A stretch of 41,082 nt of DNA from NCBI RefSeq assembly GCF_902499135.1, contig NZ_CABVPR010000052.1, positions 1-41,082 of the forward strand, read 5' to 3'. The translations under genes were made by a program, and so were the position numbers. This DNA is from Burkholderia dolosa (GTDB lineage Bacteria > Pseudomonadota > Gammaproteobacteria > Burkholderiales > Burkholderiaceae). Numbering within the stretch: the stretch's first letter is position 1; the number at the start of each line of letters is the position of its first letter. This document shows, in pieces, positions 16,209 to 27,167 of this stretch. Below the pieces are notes generated by a model. That model was not told the DNA's origin. It made no database searches and worked only from the letters and a program-made list of their open reading frames with translations.

Positions 16209-17147
16209 TCAGCCCTTTCCGCTTGCAACGGGCGCCGCGCTCTTGACGATGGTCAGCGCCGACGCGATCGCGGTGCCGAGATCCGACAGATTCGACGGCA
16301 CGATCAGCGTATTGCCCTGCTTCGCGAGGTTCGAGAATGCGCCGACATATTGCTCGGCGATCTTCAGGCTCACCGCATCCATCCCGCCCTGCGACTGAAT
16401 CGCGTTCGCGATCTTCTGGATCGCCTGTGCATTCGCGTCGGCCACCGCGAGAATCGCAGCCGCCTCGCCCTGCGCCTGGTTGATCGCCGCCTGCCGCTCG
16501 CCTTCGGATTTCTGGATCGCCGCCTCGCGCGCGCCGGACGCGAGGTTGATCTGCTCCTGCTTGCGCCCTTCGGACGCCGCGATCAATGCGCGCTTTTCAC
16601 GCTCCGCGGTGATCTGCGCCTGCATCGCGTGCAGGATTTCCTTCGGCGGCGTCAGGTCCTTGATCTCGTAGCGCAGCACCTTCACGCCCCAGTTCGCGGC
16701 CGCTTCGTCGAGCGCCGACACGATGCTGTGGTTGATGAAGTCGCGCTCCTCGAACGTCTTGTCGAGCTCGAGCTTGCCGACCACCGAGCGCAGCGTCGTC
16801 TGCGCGAGCTGCGTGATCGCGAGCACGAAATTGCTCGACCCGTACGACGCCTTCATCGGATCGGTCACCTGGAAGTACAGCACGCCGTCCACCTGCAGCT
16901 GCGTGTTGTCGCGCGTGATGCAGACCTGGCTCGGCACGTCGAGCGGAATTTCCTTGAGCACGTGCCGATACGCGATCCGATCGACGAACGGCAGCACGAT
17001 GTTGAGGCCGGGCGACAGCGTCGCGTGATAGCGGCCGAAGCGCTCGAGCACCCACGCATGCTGCTGCGGCACGATCTTCACCGTCTTCGACACCAGCACG
17101 ATCGCGATGACGAGCAGCACGACCCAGACGATCAGCGTATCCATCAT
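16209..17147 (-). CDS. SPFH/stomatin-like membrane protein (QmcA family)
   Basis: 312 residues; GGAGGG precedes the ATG pair by six bases. An N-terminal membrane helix (about 4-22) is followed by the SPFH/band-7 domain (VPQQHAWVLERFGRYHATLSPGLNIVLPF) and a long Ala/Glu/Gln-rich coiled coil (about 180-260, EREKRALIAASEGRKQEQIN). Such proteins form large cytoplasmic-membrane oligomers that scaffold or regulate proteases such as FtsH. The NfeD gene 30 bases upstream is the standard partner, so the two form an operon. Confidence 0.95.
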   Translation of the reverse strand: MMDTLIVWVVLLVIAIVLVSKTVKIVPQQHAWVLERFGRYHATLSPGLNIVLPFVDRIAYRHVLKEIPLDVPSQVCITRDNTQLQVDGVLYFQVTDPMKASYGSSNFVLAITQLAQTTLRSVVGKLELDKTFEERDFINHSIVSALDEAAANWGVKVLRYEIKDLTPPKEILHAMQAQITAEREKRALIAASEGRKQEQINLASGAREAAIQKSEGERQAAINQAQGEAAAILAVADANAQAIQKIANAIQSQGGMDAVSLKIAEQYVGAFSNLAKQGNTLIVPSNLSDLGTAIASALTIVKSAAPVASGKG

Positions 17148-17177
17148 GCATTCCCTCCTTGTTTTATCAACGGACGA

Positions 17178-17612
17178 TCAGCCCGGGCGCTTCGCCACGA
17201 CCACGAGACAGTTGCCGCGCACGGCGCTCACCTGATAGACACGCGCATCGTCGCGCTCGCCGGCAGCGAGCTCGACGTCCCACTCGGCGCCGCGATACTG
17301 GACGCGCGCGCGTCCGTCGCGCCACGCGTCGACGGCGACGGTCGCGCCGATGTCGAGATTGACGTCGGGATTCGTCGACGTATCGCGCTTCTGCTTGCGT
17401 CCGAGCCCCGAGCGGCGCAGCACGATCATCGCGACGACGGCCACCGCGGCGGCCGCGCCGAGCTGCACGTGCGGCGCGAAGCCCGCGAACTGCAGCAACC
17501 CGCCCGCGAGAAAGCCGAGCGCGATCATCAGCAGATAGAACGTGCCGGTCAACAGCTCGGCGACGACCAATACGCCGACCCCGATCCACCAGAACAGATG
17601 CCCCGACATCAT
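17178..17612 (-). CDS. NfeD-family membrane protein
   Basis: 144 residues starting at the ATG at 17612 because AGGAG lies eight bases upstream. Two to three N-terminal membrane helices (LFWWIGVGVLVVAELLTG, FYLLMIALGFLAGGLLQF, a third around 50-70) precede a C-terminal OB-fold domain (NPDVNLDIGATVAVDAW...ARVQYRGAEWDVEL). This is the short NfeD1b-type form without the protease domain, usually paired with a stomatin-like protein, as here. The last residues, GNCLVVVAKRPG, complete the OB fold. Confidence 0.93.
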   Translation of the reverse strand: MMSGHLFWWIGVGVLVVAELLTGTFYLLMIALGFLAGGLLQFAGFAPHVQLGAAAAVAVVAMIVLRRSGLGRKQKRDTSTNPDVNLDIGATVAVDAWRDGRARVQYRGAEWDVELAAGERDDARVYQVSAVRGNCLVVVAKRPG

Positions 17613-17630
17613 TGTGGTCTCCTGCAAACG

Positions 17631-17660
17631 AAAACACCCCGGTACATACCGGGGTGTTTA
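17631..17660 (-). terminator. ppsA terminator
   Basis: A 12-base stem (17632-17643 with 17648-17659) has a four-base loop. On the minus strand it ends in TTTT and lies 77 bases beyond the ppsA stop, just ahead of nfeD. Confidence 0.85.
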
Positions 17661-17736
17661 TAGCATGAACCTTGCAGCTTGCCTTCATCGAAAGAGCGGT
17701 TGCGCCGCCCTTTCGTCGAAGACCGATGACGAATCG

Positions 17737-20136
17737 TTACTTGCGGTTCGCCAGCGCCTGCCACGTGTCGATGATCGTGTCGGGGTTCAGCGAGATCGAC
17801 ACGATGCCTTCGTCGGTCAGCCACTGCGCGAAGTCCGGATGATCGGACGGGCCCTGGCCGCAGATGCCGACGTACTTGCCCATCTTGCGGCAGGTATCGA
17901 TCGCGCGCTTGAGCAGGAACTTCACGGCGGGATCGCGCTCGTCGAAGTCGACGGCGAGCAGTTCCATGCCCGAGTCGCGGTCGAGGCCGAGCGTGAGCTG
18001 CGTGAGGTCGTTCGAACCGATCGAGAAACCGTCGAAGTGCTGCAGGAACGCTTCGGCGAGGATCGCGTTGGTCGGGACTTCGCACATCATCACGAGGCGC
18101 AGGCCGTTTTCGCCGCGCTTCAGGCCGAACTTCTCGAGCAGGCCGACGACGCGCTCCGCCTGCTTCACGGTCCGCACGAACGGCACCATGATCTCGACGT
18201 TGGTCAGGCCCATCTCGTCGCGCACGCGCTTCAGCGCACGGCACTCCATCTCGAACGCCTGCGCGAAATCGTCGGCGATGTAGCGCGACGCGCCGCGGAA
18301 GCCCAGCATCGGGTTTTCCTCGTCCGGCTCGTAGCGCGAACCGCCGATCAGCTTCTTGTACTCGTTCGACTTGAAGTCGGACAGACGCACGATCACGGGC
18401 TTCGGATAGAACGCCGCGGCGATCGTCGCGACGCCTTCGGTCAGCTTGTCGACGTAGAACGCACGCGGCGATGCGTGACCGCGCGCGACGCTCTCGACCG
18501 CCTTCTTCAGATCCTGGTCGACGTTCGGATACTCGAGAATCGCCTTCGGGTGTACGCCGATGTTGTTGTTGATGATGAACTCGAGGCGCGCGAGGCCGAC
18601 ACCGGCGTTCGGCAGCTGCGAGAAGTCGAACGCGAGCTGCGGGTTGCCGACGTTCATCATGATCTTGACCGGGATTTCCGGCAGATCGCCGCGCTGCACT
18701 TCGGTCACTTCGGTCTCGAGCAGGCCGTCGTAGATCTTGCCTTCGTCGCCTTCCGCACACGACACCGTGACGAGCGCGCCGTCCTTCAGCACGTCGGTCG
18801 CGTCGCCGCAGCCGACCACCGCCGGCAGGCCGAGCTCGCGGGCGATGATCGCCGCGTGGCAGGTCCGGCCGCCGCGGTTCGTGACGATCGCGGACGCGCG
18901 CTTCATCACCGGCTCCCAGTTCGGGTCGGTCATGTCGGCGACCAGCACGTCGCCCGGCTGCACGCGCTCCATTTCCGACGGATCCTGAATCACGCGCACC
19001 GGGCCCGCGCCGATCTTCTGGCCGATCGCGCGACCCGTCGCGAGCACCTGCGACTGGCCCTTCAGCTTGAAGCGCTGCTCGGCCTTGCCGCTCGCCTGGC
19101 TCTTCACCGTTTCCGGACGCGCCTGCAGGATGAAGATCTTGCCGTCGCGGCCGTCCTTGCCCCACTCGATGTCCATCGGACGCTGGTAGTGCTTCTCGAT
19201 GATGACCGCGTATTTCGCGAGCTCTATCACGTCGTCGTCGGTGATCGAGTAGCGGTTGCGCTGCTCGTGCGGCACGTCGACCGTCTTCACGCGGCCCGGC
19301 TCGCCCGGCTGCGTGAACTCCATCTTGATCAGCTTCGAGCCGATCGAGCGGCGGATGATCGGGTACTTGCCCTGCGCGAGCGTCGTCTTGAACACGTAGA
19401 ACTCGTCCGGGTTCACCGCACCCTGCACGACCGTTTCGCCGAGACCGTAGCTCGACGTGATGAAGACGGCGTCCTTGAAGCCCGATTCGGTGTCGATCGT
19501 GAACATCACGCCGGCCGCGCCGACGTCCGAGCGCACCATGCGCTGCACGCCGGCCGACAGCGCGACCTCGGCGTGCGTGAAGCCCTTGTGCACGCGATAC
19601 GAGATCGCGCGGTCGTTGTACAGCGACGCGAACACGTGCTTCATGCGATCGAGCACGTCGTCGATGCCGACGACGTTCAGATACGATTCCTGCTGACCCG
19701 CGAACGACGCGTCGGGCAGGTCTTCGGCCGTGGCCGACGAGCGCACCGCGAACGACAGCTCGCCCGGCGAGCCGCTTTGCAGCACTTCGAACTGCGCGCG
19801 GATTTCCTGCTCGAGACGCGGCTGCAGCGGCGCGTCGACGATCCACTTGCGGATTTCGGCGCCGGCTTCGGCGAGCGCCTTCACGTCGTCGATGTCGAGC
19901 GACTCGAGACGCTTCGCGATGCGGTCGGTGAGGTCGTTGTGCTTGAGGAAATCGCGGAAAGCGAGCGCGGTCGTGGCGAAACCGGTGGGTACGCGAACGC
20001 CTGCTTCGGAAAGCTGGCTGATCATCTCGCCGAGCGACGCATTCTTGCCGCCAACGATCTCCACATCGGTCATCCGCAACTGCTCGAACGGAATTACATA
20101 CGCCTGGTCCTTTGCGACGTTTGCTGCGTTAGTCAT
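17737..20136 (-). CDS. ppsA: Phosphoenolpyruvate synthase
   Basis: 799 residues from the ATG at 20136 ([16 protein letters not shown] upstream); a frame extending to 20175 is not supported. Makes PEP from pyruvate and ATP in gluconeogenesis. The N-terminal ATP-binding domain begins [11 protein letters not shown]. The swivelling phosphohistidine domain carries H427 in GGRTCHAAI, and the C-terminal TIM barrel has C759 in GICGQGPSD. The family-typical threonine target of PpsR lies beside the active His (T425). It is divergent from ppsR, whose product regulates it. Confidence 0.98.
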   Translation of the reverse strand: MTNAANVAKDQAYVIPFEQLRMTDVEIVGGKNASLGEMISQLSEAGVRVPTGFATTALAFRDFLKHNDLTDRIAKRLESLDIDDVKALAEAGAEIRKWIVDAPLQPRLEQEIRAQFEVLQSGSPGELSFAVRSSATAEDLPDASFAGQQESYLNVVGIDDVLDRMKHVFASLYNDRAISYRVHKGFTHAEVALSAGVQRMVRSDVGAAGVMFTIDTESGFKDAVFITSSYGLGETVVQGAVNPDEFYVFKTTLAQGKYPIIRRSIGSKLIKMEFTQPGEPGRVKTVDVPHEQRNRYSITDDDVIELAKYAVIIEKHYQRPMDIEWGKDGRDGKIFILQARPETVKSQASGKAEQRFKLKGQSQVLATGRAIGQKIGAGPVRVIQDPSEMERVQPGDVLVADMTDPNWEPVMKRASAIVTNRGGRTCHAAIIARELGLPAVVGCGDATDVLKDGALVTVSCAEGDEGKIYDGLLETEVTEVQRGDLPEIPVKIMMNVGNPQLAFDFSQLPNAGVGLARLEFIINNNIGVHPKAILEYPNVDQDLKKAVESVARGHASPRAFYVDKLTEGVATIAAAFYPKPVIVRLSDFKSNEYKKLIGGSRYEPDEENPMLGFRGASRYIADDFAQAFEMECRALKRVRDEMGLTNVEIMVPFVRTVKQAERVVGLLEKFGLKRGENGLRLVMMCEVPTNAILAEAFLQHFDGFSIGSNDLTQLTLGLDRDSGMELLAVDFDERDPAVKFLLKRAIDTCRKMGKYVGICGQGPSDHPDFAQWLTDEGIVSISLNPDTIIDTWQALANRK

Positions 20137-20220
20137 ACAAGCCCCTAAGTGTGAAAAAAATGCTCGATCGCGCAAGTGGGCTTGAACGCGGGCGCTTGCA
20201 AAAAGGCGCGGCGCGTCTTG

Positions 20221-20404
20221 CGCAACCTGTTAGATAAACAATCGCAGCGGCCGAAGCGCTTTCGACCCGATTTACAAAAATCCCGGCAGAAATGCGATAT
20301 TTTCAGACAAATCGCCGAACTTGCCGGGAATTTCTCGGTGGATCGCGGCAAGCCTCGGGCGTCGATCGCGCCGCGCCCCCGCAATTGCTTATCCAACAGG
20401 TTGC
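20221..20404. repeat. 24-base imperfect inverted repeat in the ppsA-ppsR intergenic region
   Basis: The arm at 20221-20244 (begins GCAACCTGTTAGATAA) matches the reverse complement of 20381-20404 at 21 of 24 positions. The arms are separated by 136 bases. A second, inner pair TCCCGGCA (20281-20288) and TGCCGGGA (20322-20329) lies between them. The 376-base gap (20137-20512) holds the divergent promoters and no gene. The arms could be two sites for one regulator or fold as a long leader structure. Confidence 0.6.
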
Positions 20405-20512
20405 CGCTATTCTACCGTGCCGGCTGCCGGATGTGGCGCGACCTTGTCACTGCGTGTGGAGGCGGGCCTCGGCCGCCCGCGCAACCGCCCTCCACGTTCG
20501 ACGCCCAGATTC

Positions 20513-21328
20513 ATGCTGCCTACCGTTTTCATCGTGTCCGACGGCACCGGTATCACCGCCGAGACCTTCGCGCACTCGATCCTGTCCCAGTTCGATCAGA
20601 AATTCCGCCTCGTGCGCGTGCCGTTCGTCGATTCGCTCGACAAGGCGTATGCGACCGTCGAGAAAATCAACGACGCCGCCGTGCACGACGGCCGCCGCTC
20701 GATCGTGTTCACGACGCTGGTCGACAGCGAGTCGAACGACATCGTCAAGCGCTCGAACGCGCTCGTGCTCGACATGTTCCAGCGCTTCGTCGAACCGCTC
20801 GAGCAGGAACTGCAGCTGAAGTCGAGCCATGCGATGGGCCGCGGCCACCAGAACGCGGACACCGAGGAATACAAGACGCGGATCGAGGCGATCAACTTCT
20901 CGCTCGCGCACGACGACGGCCAGTCGAACCGCAATCTGTCGGAGGCGGACGTGATCCTCGTCGGCGTATCGCGCAGCGGCAAGACGCCGACGAGCCTGTA
21001 TCTCGCGATGCAGTACGGCGTGAAGGCCGCGAACTATCCGCTGATTCCGGAAGACTTCGAGCGCGGCAAGCTGCCGTCCGCGCTGGCGCCGCACCGCGAC
21101 AAGCTGTTCGGGCTGTCGATCGATCCGCAGCGGCTGTCCGAAATCCGCAACGAGCGGCGGCCCGGCAGCAAGTACGCGGCGCCGGAGAACTGCCGCTACG
21201 AGATCAACGAGGCCGAGGCGATGATGCGGCGCGAAGGGATCAAGTGGCTGTCGTCGACGCACAAGTCGATCGAGGAAATCGCGACGACGATCCTGCAGGA
21301 GATCCGGCTCGACCGGCAGTCGTACTGA
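20513..21328 (+). CDS. ppsR: PEP synthase regulatory protein (bifunctional kinase/pyrophosphorylase)
   Basis: 271 residues from the ATG at 20513 ([18 protein letters not shown], the typical DUF299 opening); an upstream frame to 20321 would add an unconserved stretch. P-loop [10 protein letters not shown] at 151-160. ADP-dependent Thr kinase and phosphate-dependent pyrophosphorylase acting on the phosphorylated-His form of PpsA, so it switches gluconeogenesis off and on. Divergent from its target gene. Confidence 0.97.
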   Translation: MLPTVFIVSDGTGITAETFAHSILSQFDQKFRLVRVPFVDSLDKAYATVEKINDAAVHDGRRSIVFTTLVDSESNDIVKRSNALVLDMFQRFVEPLEQELQLKSSHAMGRGHQNADTEEYKTRIEAINFSLAHDDGQSNRNLSEADVILVGVSRSGKTPTSLYLAMQYGVKAANYPLIPEDFERGKLPSALAPHRDKLFGLSIDPQRLSEIRNERRPGSKYAAPENCRYEINEAEAMMRREGIKWLSSTHKSIEEIATTILQEIRLDRQSY

Positions 21329-21372
21329 TTGCGTCGTGCACCGCGGCCGCCGCCGCGCTGTCGCCGAATGGC

Positions 21373-21402
21373 AAAAAGGCCGCGTTCGACGCGGCCTTTT
21401 TT
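21373..21402. terminator. Bidirectional terminator between ppsR and the methyltransferase gene
   Basis: A 12-base stem (21373-21384 and 21390-21401) has a TTCGA loop, T6 on the plus strand and A5 at the left arm, between converging genes. Confidence 0.92.
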
Positions 21403-21442
21403 CGTTGCGCGGGCGAGCGCGCGTGCTGTTCGCGCGCGGACG

Positions 21443-22225
21443 TCAAGCGCGCCGCTGCTGCCGCACCTGTTCGAACAGGCACACCGCGGCAGCGGCCGCG
21501 ACGTTCAGCGACTCCATCCCGCCCGGCTGCGGAATCGTCACGCGATGCGTGGCCGCATCGCGCCAGAACGCCGACACGCCGGCGCCCTCGTTGCCGAACA
21601 CCCATGCGACCGGCTGCGACAGGTCGCAGTCGTAGATCGCCTGCGCGCCGTGCGAGTCGGTCAGCGCGATCGGCACGTCGAGCCGACCCGCGAGCACGTC
21701 GGGCGCGACGTCTTCGTGGATCGACAGCAGGAAATGCGCGCCCATTCCGGAGCGCAGCACCTTCGACGACCACGCATACGCGGTGCCCGGCGCGCAGAAC
21801 ACGTGCCGCACGCCGGCCGCCGCCGCGCTGCGCAGGATCGAGCCGACGTTGCCGGCGTCCTGCACGCCGTCGAGCACGACCGACGTGTGCGCGACGCGCT
21901 CCGGCAGCGGCTGCGCGGGCCGATCGACGAGCAGCAGGAATCCGACGCCGTTCACGACGTTCGACAGTTGGCCGAACAGCGCGTCCGGCAGCGTGACGAC
22001 GCGCTGTGCGTCGACACGCGCGACGATCGCCTGCGCTTCCGCATGCTGCAGCGCGCCTTCGGTCGCGACGCACAGCTCCGGCGCGGCGCCCGTGTCGAGA
22101 TACGCGCTCGCGAGATGGAAACCTTCGAGCAGCGCCTGGCCGCTGCGGCGCTGATGCGGCGTCGAACCCGCGAGCGCCTTCAGACGCTTGTACAGCGGAT
22201 TGTCGCGGGACGTAATGACTTTCAT
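21443..22225 (-). CDS. TrmH/SpoU-family RNA methyltransferase
   Basis: 260 residues; the ATG overlaps the rnhB stop (ATGA). SpoU-class knotted methyltransferase, with an N-terminal substrate-binding domain ([16 protein letters not shown]) and the three SpoU motifs visible: [32 protein letters not shown] and [22 protein letters not shown]. It 2'-O-methylates an rRNA or tRNA nucleotide; the target cannot be read from sequence. Last gene of the long minus-strand cluster. Confidence 0.93.
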   Translation of the reverse strand: MKVITSRDNPLYKRLKALAGSTPHQRRSGQALLEGFHLASAYLDTGAAPELCVATEGALQHAEAQAIVARVDAQRVVTLPDALFGQLSNVVNGVGFLLLVDRPAQPLPERVAHTSVVLDGVQDAGNVGSILRSAAAAGVRHVFCAPGTAYAWSSKVLRSGMGAHFLLSIHEDVAPDVLAGRLDVPIALTDSHGAQAIYDCDLSQPVAWVFGNEGAGVSAFWRDAATHRVTIPQPGGMESLNVAAAAAVCLFEQVRQQRRA

Positions 22226-22869
22226 CGAATCAGATCGAGCGCTGCACGGACCGGCGCGAACGAGCGCCGATGCGCTTCGCACGGGCCGTGCTCGCGCAGT
22301 GCGGCAAGGTGTTTCTCGGTGCCGTAGCCCGCATGCACGTTGAAGCCGTACACCGGAAAGCGTTCGTGCAGATCGACGAGCATCCGGTCGCGCGTGACCT
22401 TCGCGAGAATCGATGCGGCGGAAATGCTCGGCACCAGCGCGTCCCCGCTGACGATCGCCTCCGCGCGCACCGACAGCGTCGGACAGCGATTGCCGTCGAT
22501 CTGCGCGAGCGTCGGCAGGATCGACAGGCCTTCGACCGCGCGCTTCATCGCGAGCATCGTCGCGTGCAGGATGTTCAGCGTATCGATTTCGTCGACGCTC
22601 GCGGACGCGACGCAATAGGCGAGCGAACGCTCGACGATCAGCTCGTACAGCGCGTCGCGCTTTTTCGCGGACAGCACCTTCGAATCGTCGAGCCCGTCGA
22701 TCGGCCGCTCGGGATTGAGGATCACCGCGGCGGCGACCACCGGCCCGGCGAGCGGCCCGCGTCCGGCTTCGTCGACGCCGCAGACGATCTCGCCGGGCCG
22801 ATTGAAGTCGAAACCGCCCTGCACTTCGCCGGACGCGACGCGGCGCAATACACGTACCGTCGTCGTCAT
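22222..22869 (-). CDS. rnhB: Ribonuclease HII
   Basis: 215 residues from the ATG at 22869 (AGAGG upstream), which overlaps the lpxB stop by four bases; a longer frame to 23145 runs into lpxB and is rejected. Removes ribonucleotides and RNA primers from DNA. Active-site motif [15 protein letters not shown] has D33 and E34, with a further Asp in QIDGNR, and the C-terminal [15 protein letters not shown] is typical. The lpxB-rnhB link is conserved. Confidence 0.97.
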   Translation of the reverse strand: MTTTVRVLRRVASGEVQGGFDFNRPGEIVCGVDEAGRGPLAGPVVAAAVILNPERPIDGLDDSKVLSAKKRDALYELIVERSLAYCVASASVDEIDTLNILHATMLAMKRAVEGLSILPTLAQIDGNRCPTLSVRAEAIVSGDALVPSISAASILAKVTRDRMLVDLHERFPVYGFNVHAGYGTEKHLAALREHGPCEAHRRSFAPVRAALDLIR

Positions 22870-24035
22870 GCGCGCCTCTTGCGTTGCTCGAGCACGCGCA
22901 CGACCGCGTCGGCTGCCTTCGCGGCGGTGTTCTGCCGCAGCGACACGTGCATTTCGGTGAAGACCTCGGTCAGCGTGCGGCGATTCGCATCGTCGCGCAG
23001 CTGCGTGAGCGTCGCGTCGGCGAGCGCCTCTGGCGTCGCGAAATGCTGGAGCAGCTCCGGCACGACGAAGCGGCCGGCGAGAATGTTCGGCAAGCCGACG
23101 TACGGCAGATAGCCCTGCCGGCGCATGATCTGCCCGGTCAGCCACGGCACCTTGTACGAGATCACCATCGGCTTTTTCAGCAGCGCGGCTTCCAGCGTGA
23201 CGGTGCCGCTCTTCACGAGGATCGCGTCGGCGGCCGTCATCGCGACCTGCGAACGGCCGTCGGTAATCGTCAGCGCGAGCTGCGGATGCGCATCGACGAG
23301 CGGCTGCAGCAGTTCGCGCAGCGCCGGCGTGGCGGCCGGCATCACGAATCGCAAGCCCGGCTCACGCTGCTGCATCAGCGCCATCGCCGCGAAGAACGTC
23401 GGACCGATCAGCGCGATTTCCGAGCGCCGGCTGCCCGGCAGCACCGCGATCACCGGGCCGTCGGCCGGCAGGCCGAGCGCGATGCGCGCGCCGTGCGTAT
23501 CGGGCTCGAGCGGAATTTCGTCGGCGAGCGGATGGCCGACGTACGTCGATGCGACACCGGCCTTGTCGAGAATTGCCGGCTCGAACGGGAACAGGCACAG
23601 CATGTGATCGACCGACTTGACGATCTTCTTGATCCGGCCGCCGCGCCACGCCCAGATCGACGGACACACGAAGTGGATCGACGGAATGCCCGCGTCGCGC
23701 GCCGCCTGCTCGACGTTGAAGTTGAAGTCGGGCGCGTCGACGCCGATGAACACGTCCGGCCGCTCCGCGAGCAGCTGACGCTTCAGCTCGCCGCGAATCC
23801 GCAGGATCTCGGGGATCTGGCCGAGCGCCTCGACGTAGCCGCGCACGGTCAGCTTGTCCATCTGCCAGTGCGAATCGAAGCCGTGCGCGATCATCCGCTG
23901 CCCGCCGATCCCGTAATACTGGGCCGACTCGGGCAGCCGCTCGCGCAGCCCGCCGAGCAGCGACGCACCGAGCAGGTCGCCCGAAGGCTCGCCGGCCACC
24001 ATCGCGAGCCGAAGCTGGTTGGTCGGGAGCGGCAT
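22866..24035 (-). CDS. lpxB: Lipid-A-disaccharide synthase
   Basis: 389 residues. Joins UDP-2,3-diacylglucosamine and lipid X to form the lipid A disaccharide at the inner face of the cytoplasmic membrane. GT-B-like glycosyltransferase (family GT19). Opening motif [15 protein letters not shown], then [20 protein letters not shown], and the C-terminal [18 protein letters not shown]-type motif (seen as [16 protein letters not shown]). Three bases from lpxA; translationally linked to rnhB. Confidence 0.98.
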   Translation of the reverse strand: MPLPTNQLRLAMVAGEPSGDLLGASLLGGLRERLPESAQYYGIGGQRMIAHGFDSHWQMDKLTVRGYVEALGQIPEILRIRGELKRQLLAERPDVFIGVDAPDFNFNVEQAARDAGIPSIHFVCPSIWAWRGGRIKKIVKSVDHMLCLFPFEPAILDKAGVASTYVGHPLADEIPLEPDTHGARIALGLPADGPVIAVLPGSRRSEIALIGPTFFAAMALMQQREPGLRFVMPAATPALRELLQPLVDAHPQLALTITDGRSQVAMTAADAILVKSGTVTLEAALLKKPMVISYKVPWLTGQIMRRQGYLPYVGLPNILAGRFVVPELLQHFATPEALADATLTQLRDDANRRTLTEVFTEMHVSLRQNTAAKAADAVVRVLEQRKRRA

Positions 24036-24038
24036 CGC

Positions 24039-24827
24039 TTAGCGGATGATGCCGCGCTGGGACGCGTCGATGAACCGGACGAACGCGGCGACGGCTTCGT
24101 CGCCTTCGCCGCCCGCCTGCGCGAGCTCGCGCAGCTGCACCTTCGCCTCTTCGAGCGACAGGCCGTTCTTGTACAGCAGTCGATACGCGGTGCGCAGTGC
24201 CGAGATCGCGTCCGGCGAGAAGCCGCGCCGGCGCAGCCCTTCGACGTTGATCCCGTGCGGCTCGGCCTTGTTGCCGGCCGCGATCACGAACGGCGGCACG
24301 TCCTGCACGAGCGCGGACGCGCCGCCGAGCATCGCATGCGCGCCGATGCGCACGAACTGGTGAACGCCCGACATCCCGCCGATGATCGCCCAGTCGCCGA
24401 TCTCGACGTGGCCGGCCATCTGCGCGTTACTCGACAGCACCACGTGATTGCCGACACGGCAGTCATGGCCGATATGCACGTAAGCCATGATCCAGTTGTC
24501 GTCGCCGATCGTCGTCACGCCGGCGTCCTGCACGGTGCCCGTATGGATCGTCGTGAATTCGCGGATCGTGTTGCGGTTGCCGATCTCGAGCCGGGTCGGC
24601 TCGTCCTTGTATTTCATGTCCTGCGGACGGCCGCCGACCGATGCGTAATGGCCGATGCGGTTGTCCTCGCCGAGCGTCGTGTGGCCTTCGATCACGCTAT
24701 GCGAGCCGATCGTCGTGCGTGCGCCGATCGTCACGTGCGGACCGATGATCGCGTACGGGCCGATCTCGACCGATTCGTCGATCTGCGCGCCCGGTTCGAC
24801 GATCGCGGTGGGATGAATCCTGGTCAT
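24039..24827 (-). CDS. lpxA: UDP-N-acetylglucosamine O-acyltransferase
   Basis: 262 residues. First step of lipid A synthesis, transferring 3-hydroxyacyl from ACP to UDP-GlcNAc. About ten hexapeptide turns form a left-handed beta helix (residues 1-190); the catalytic His is H121 in [12 protein letters not shown]-terminal helical domain follows ([22 protein letters not shown]). Directly upstream of lpxB and 58 bases downstream of fabZ. Confidence 0.98.
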   Translation of the reverse strand: MTRIHPTAIVEPGAQIDESVEIGPYAIIGPHVTIGARTTIGSHSVIEGHTTLGEDNRIGHYASVGGRPQDMKYKDEPTRLEIGNRNTIREFTTIHTGTVQDAGVTTIGDDNWIMAYVHIGHDCRVGNHVVLSSNAQMAGHVEIGDWAIIGGMSGVHQFVRIGAHAMLGGASALVQDVPPFVIAAGNKAEPHGINVEGLRRRGFSPDAISALRTAYRLLYKNGLSLEEAKVQLRELAQAGGEGDEAVAAFVRFIDASQRGIIR

Positions 24828-24885
24828 GCGCCGTTGCCTCTCGATGTGGTGTGTCGCGTTGCGTTGCCCATGTGTGCCGCGTCGC

Positions 24886-25353
24886 TCAGGGCGCCGCGTC
24901 GGCCGTCTTGACCGTGCACATCAGTTCGGCTTCCGCCGCCACCTTGCCGTCCACTTCCGCCACTGCCTTGAACTTCCAGATCCCGCGGATATAGCGCTCG
25001 AACGTCACGTTCAGAATCAGCTGATCGCCCGGTTCGACCACGCGCTTGAAGCGCGCACCGTCGATGCCGACGAAGTAGTACAGCGTGTTTTCCGGATCCT
25101 TCGGCTGCTCTTCCGCGAAGGTCAGCAGCGCGGCCGCCTGTGCGAGCGCTTCGAGAATCAGCACGCCCGGCATCACCGGCCGCTTCGGGAAATGTCCCTG
25201 GAAGAATGGCTCGTTGATCGACACGTTCTTCAGCGCTTTGATCCCCTTGTGCGGTTCGAGTTCGAGTACGCGGTCGACGAGCAGAATCGGATAGCGATGC
25301 GGCAGCAGCGTGAGGATCTTGTGGATGTCGAGATTGATTTTTTCAGTGCTCAT
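24886..25353 (-). CDS. fabZ: 3-hydroxyacyl-ACP dehydratase FabZ
   Basis: 155 residues from the ATG at 25353; a slightly longer start at 25368 lacks better support. Hot-dog fold dehydratase of fatty acid elongation, which competes with LpxA for 3-hydroxyacyl-ACP. Catalytic H54 ([14 protein letters not shown]) and E68 ([10 protein letters not shown]). Lies between lpxD and lpxA as in most proteobacteria, so lipid A and phospholipid supply are transcribed together. Confidence 0.98.
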
Positions 25354-25415
25354 GATGGTTCGTCTCACGCAAAGGCTGCGCGGTGGTGATGCAAAGGCTG
25401 ATGCAGGCCGCCGCG

Positions 25416-25440
25416 CGGCCCGGTCTGGCTGACCGGGCCG
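25416..25440. other. Hairpin between lpxD and fabZ
   Basis: A perfect 10-base stem (25416-25425 and 25431-25440) has a TGGCT loop in the 129-base lpxD-fabZ gap. There is no T-run, so mRNA processing or stability is more likely than termination. Confidence 0.55.
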
Positions 25441-25482
25441 GATGCGCAGGCCTTGCCCGGTCGAGGTCTCGCATGGTGCCGG

Positions 25483-26589
25483 TCAGGCGTCCGTGCCGCC
25501 CTGGGCGGCGAGCGCGGTTTCGAGCGCCTTGATGCGGTCGCGCAGCTTGTCGAGGTTGCGCACGAGCGCGGCGCTCTTGTTCCATTCGCCGTGGTCGACG
25601 GCCGGGAATGCGCTCGTGTAGATGCCGGCCTTCGGCAGCGACTTCGACACGCCCGACTTCGCGGTGATGATCACGTAGTCGCCGAGCGTCACGTGGCCGG
25701 CGATCCCGGCCGCGCCGCCGATCATGCAATGGCGGCCGATCGTCGTGCTGCCCGCGATGCCGGCGCTGCCGGCGATCACCGTATAGGCGCCGATCCGGCA
25801 GTTGTGTCCGATCTGCACCTGGTTGTCGATCTTCACGCACTCCTCGATGACGGTGTCGGCCATCGCGCCGCGGTCGATCGTCGTGTTCGCGCCGATCTCG
25901 ACGTCCGGACCGATCGTCACGCCGCCGACCTGCGGAATCTTGACCCACGTGCCGGTGCGCGCGTCGCCTTCGCCGACGAAGTCCGGCGCGAAACCGAACC
26001 CGTCCGAGCCGATCACCGCGCCCGAATGGATGATCGCGCGCGGGCCGATCGTGCAGCCGTGGTACACCGATGCGTTCGGATACAGATGGGAGCCCGCGCC
26101 GATCGTCGTGCCGCGGCCGACGAATACGTTCGCGTCGAGCTGCACGCCGTCTTCGATTACCGCGCCGGCCTCGACCGTCACGTGCGGGCCGATCACCGCG
26201 CTCGCGGCGACCTTCGCGGCCGGATCGATCGTCGCGCTCGGATGCACGCCGGCCGCGCGCGGCGGCGCGGCGAGATCGATGAACATCTGCGCGACGCGCG
26301 CGAAATACGCGTACGGATTCGGCGTCACGATGAAATTGCGGGCGACCGGTCGGGCGCCGGCGTCCGGACCGCTAGCGGCGGTGCCGAGCTTCTCCAGATC
26401 CTTCGGCGAGATCAGCACCGCACCCGCGCGGGTCGATTCGACCTGCGACAGGTACTTCGGATTCGCGAGGAACGCGAGCTGCTGAGGGCCTGCCTGATCG
26501 AGCGGCGCGAGGCCGCTCACCTTGCACTGTGCGTCGCCGACGATCTCGCCGCCGAACCGCTTTACGAGTTCCTCGAGCGTCAATGCCAT
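25483..26589 (-). CDS. lpxD: UDP-3-O-(3-hydroxyacyl)glucosamine N-acyltransferase
   Basis: 368 residues, slightly longer than E. coli LpxD. Third step of lipid A synthesis. An N-terminal uridine-binding domain (about 1-100) is followed by hexapeptide repeats forming a left-handed beta helix; the catalytic His lies in the [15 protein letters not shown] turn, and a C-terminal helix follows (about 340-368). It is 16 bases downstream of skp, in the conserved bamA-skp-lpxD-fabZ-lpxA-lpxB order. Confidence 0.98.
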   Translation of the reverse strand: MALTLEELVKRFGGEIVGDAQCKVSGLAPLDQAGPQQLAFLANPKYLSQVESTRAGAVLISPKDLEKLGTAASGPDAGARPVARNFIVTPNPYAYFARVAQMFIDLAAPPRAAGVHPSATIDPAAKVAASAVIGPHVTVEAGAVIEDGVQLDANVFVGRGTTIGAGSHLYPNASVYHGCTIGPRAIIHSGAVIGSDGFGFAPDFVGEGDARTGTWVKIPQVGGVTIGPDVEIGANTTIDRGAMADTVIEECVKIDNQVQIGHNCRIGAYTVIAGSAGIAGSTTIGRHCMIGGAAGIAGHVTLGDYVIITAKSGVSKSLPKAGIYTSAFPAVDHGEWNKSAALVRNLDKLRDRIKALETALAAQGGTDA

Positions 26590-26605
26590 TCGTCGTCTGC
26601 TCCGT

Positions 26606-27133
26606 TCAGTTCGTCGAGCCGGACGCGAGTGCCTTCAGCACCTTGTCGGTGATGTCGATGCGCGGACTGACGTACACGGCTTCCTGCACGATCAGGTCGT
26701 AGTTCTGCTGCTCGGCGATCTGCTTGATGACCTTGTTCGCCTTGTCGAGCACGGCGGCCAGTTCCTCGTTGCGACGCTGGTTCAGGTCTTCGCGGAACTC
26801 GCGCTGCTTGCGCTGGAAGTCGGTATCGAGCTGCGCGAGATCGCGCTGCTTCTGCGCGCGATCGGCGCCCGACATCGACGCGCCGTTCCTGTCGAGCGAG
26901 TCGGACAACGCCTTCAGGCGCGCCGCCATGTCCTGCAGATCCTTGTCGCGCTTCGCGAACTCGGCTTCGAGCTTCGTCTGCGCCGCCTTCGCGGGCGCCG
27001 ACTCGCGCAGGATCCGATCCGAATTGACCGCCGCGATGCGGGCGACGTCCTGTGCGTGTACCGTCGCGGCGCCCAAGGCCAGTGCAACGGTCAGCGCGCA
27101 CATCACTCGTTTCGAAAACTTACCGGTTAGCAA
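26606..27133 (-). CDS. skp: Periplasmic chaperone Skp/OmpH family
   Basis: 175 residues using a TTG start at 27133. I chose it because GAGAGGG lies about five bases upstream and because it gives a normal signal peptide (basic KFSKR, hydrophobic [12 protein letters not shown], cut near VHAQ). The internal ATG at 27103 would remove the positive n-region. The mature protein is a long helical hairpin ([23 protein letters not shown]) typical of Skp tentacles, holding unfolded outer-membrane proteins for BamA. It is immediately downstream of bamA. Confidence 0.93.
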   Translation of the reverse strand: MLTGKFSKRVMCALTVALALGAATVHAQDVARIAAVNSDRILRESAPAKAAQTKLEAEFAKRDKDLQDMAARLKALSDSLDRNGASMSGADRAQKQRDLAQLDTDFQRKQREFREDLNQRRNEELAAVLDKANKVIKQIAEQQNYDLIVQEAVYVSPRIDITDKVLKALASGSTN

Positions 27134-27167
27134 AATTACCCTCTCGTTGCTGTTGTTGTCCGTTCGA

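Noticed and set aside
17542-20148. 868-codon open frame opposite ppsA
   Set aside because: Low-complexity Arg/His/Leu translation antisense to an unmistakable ppsA.
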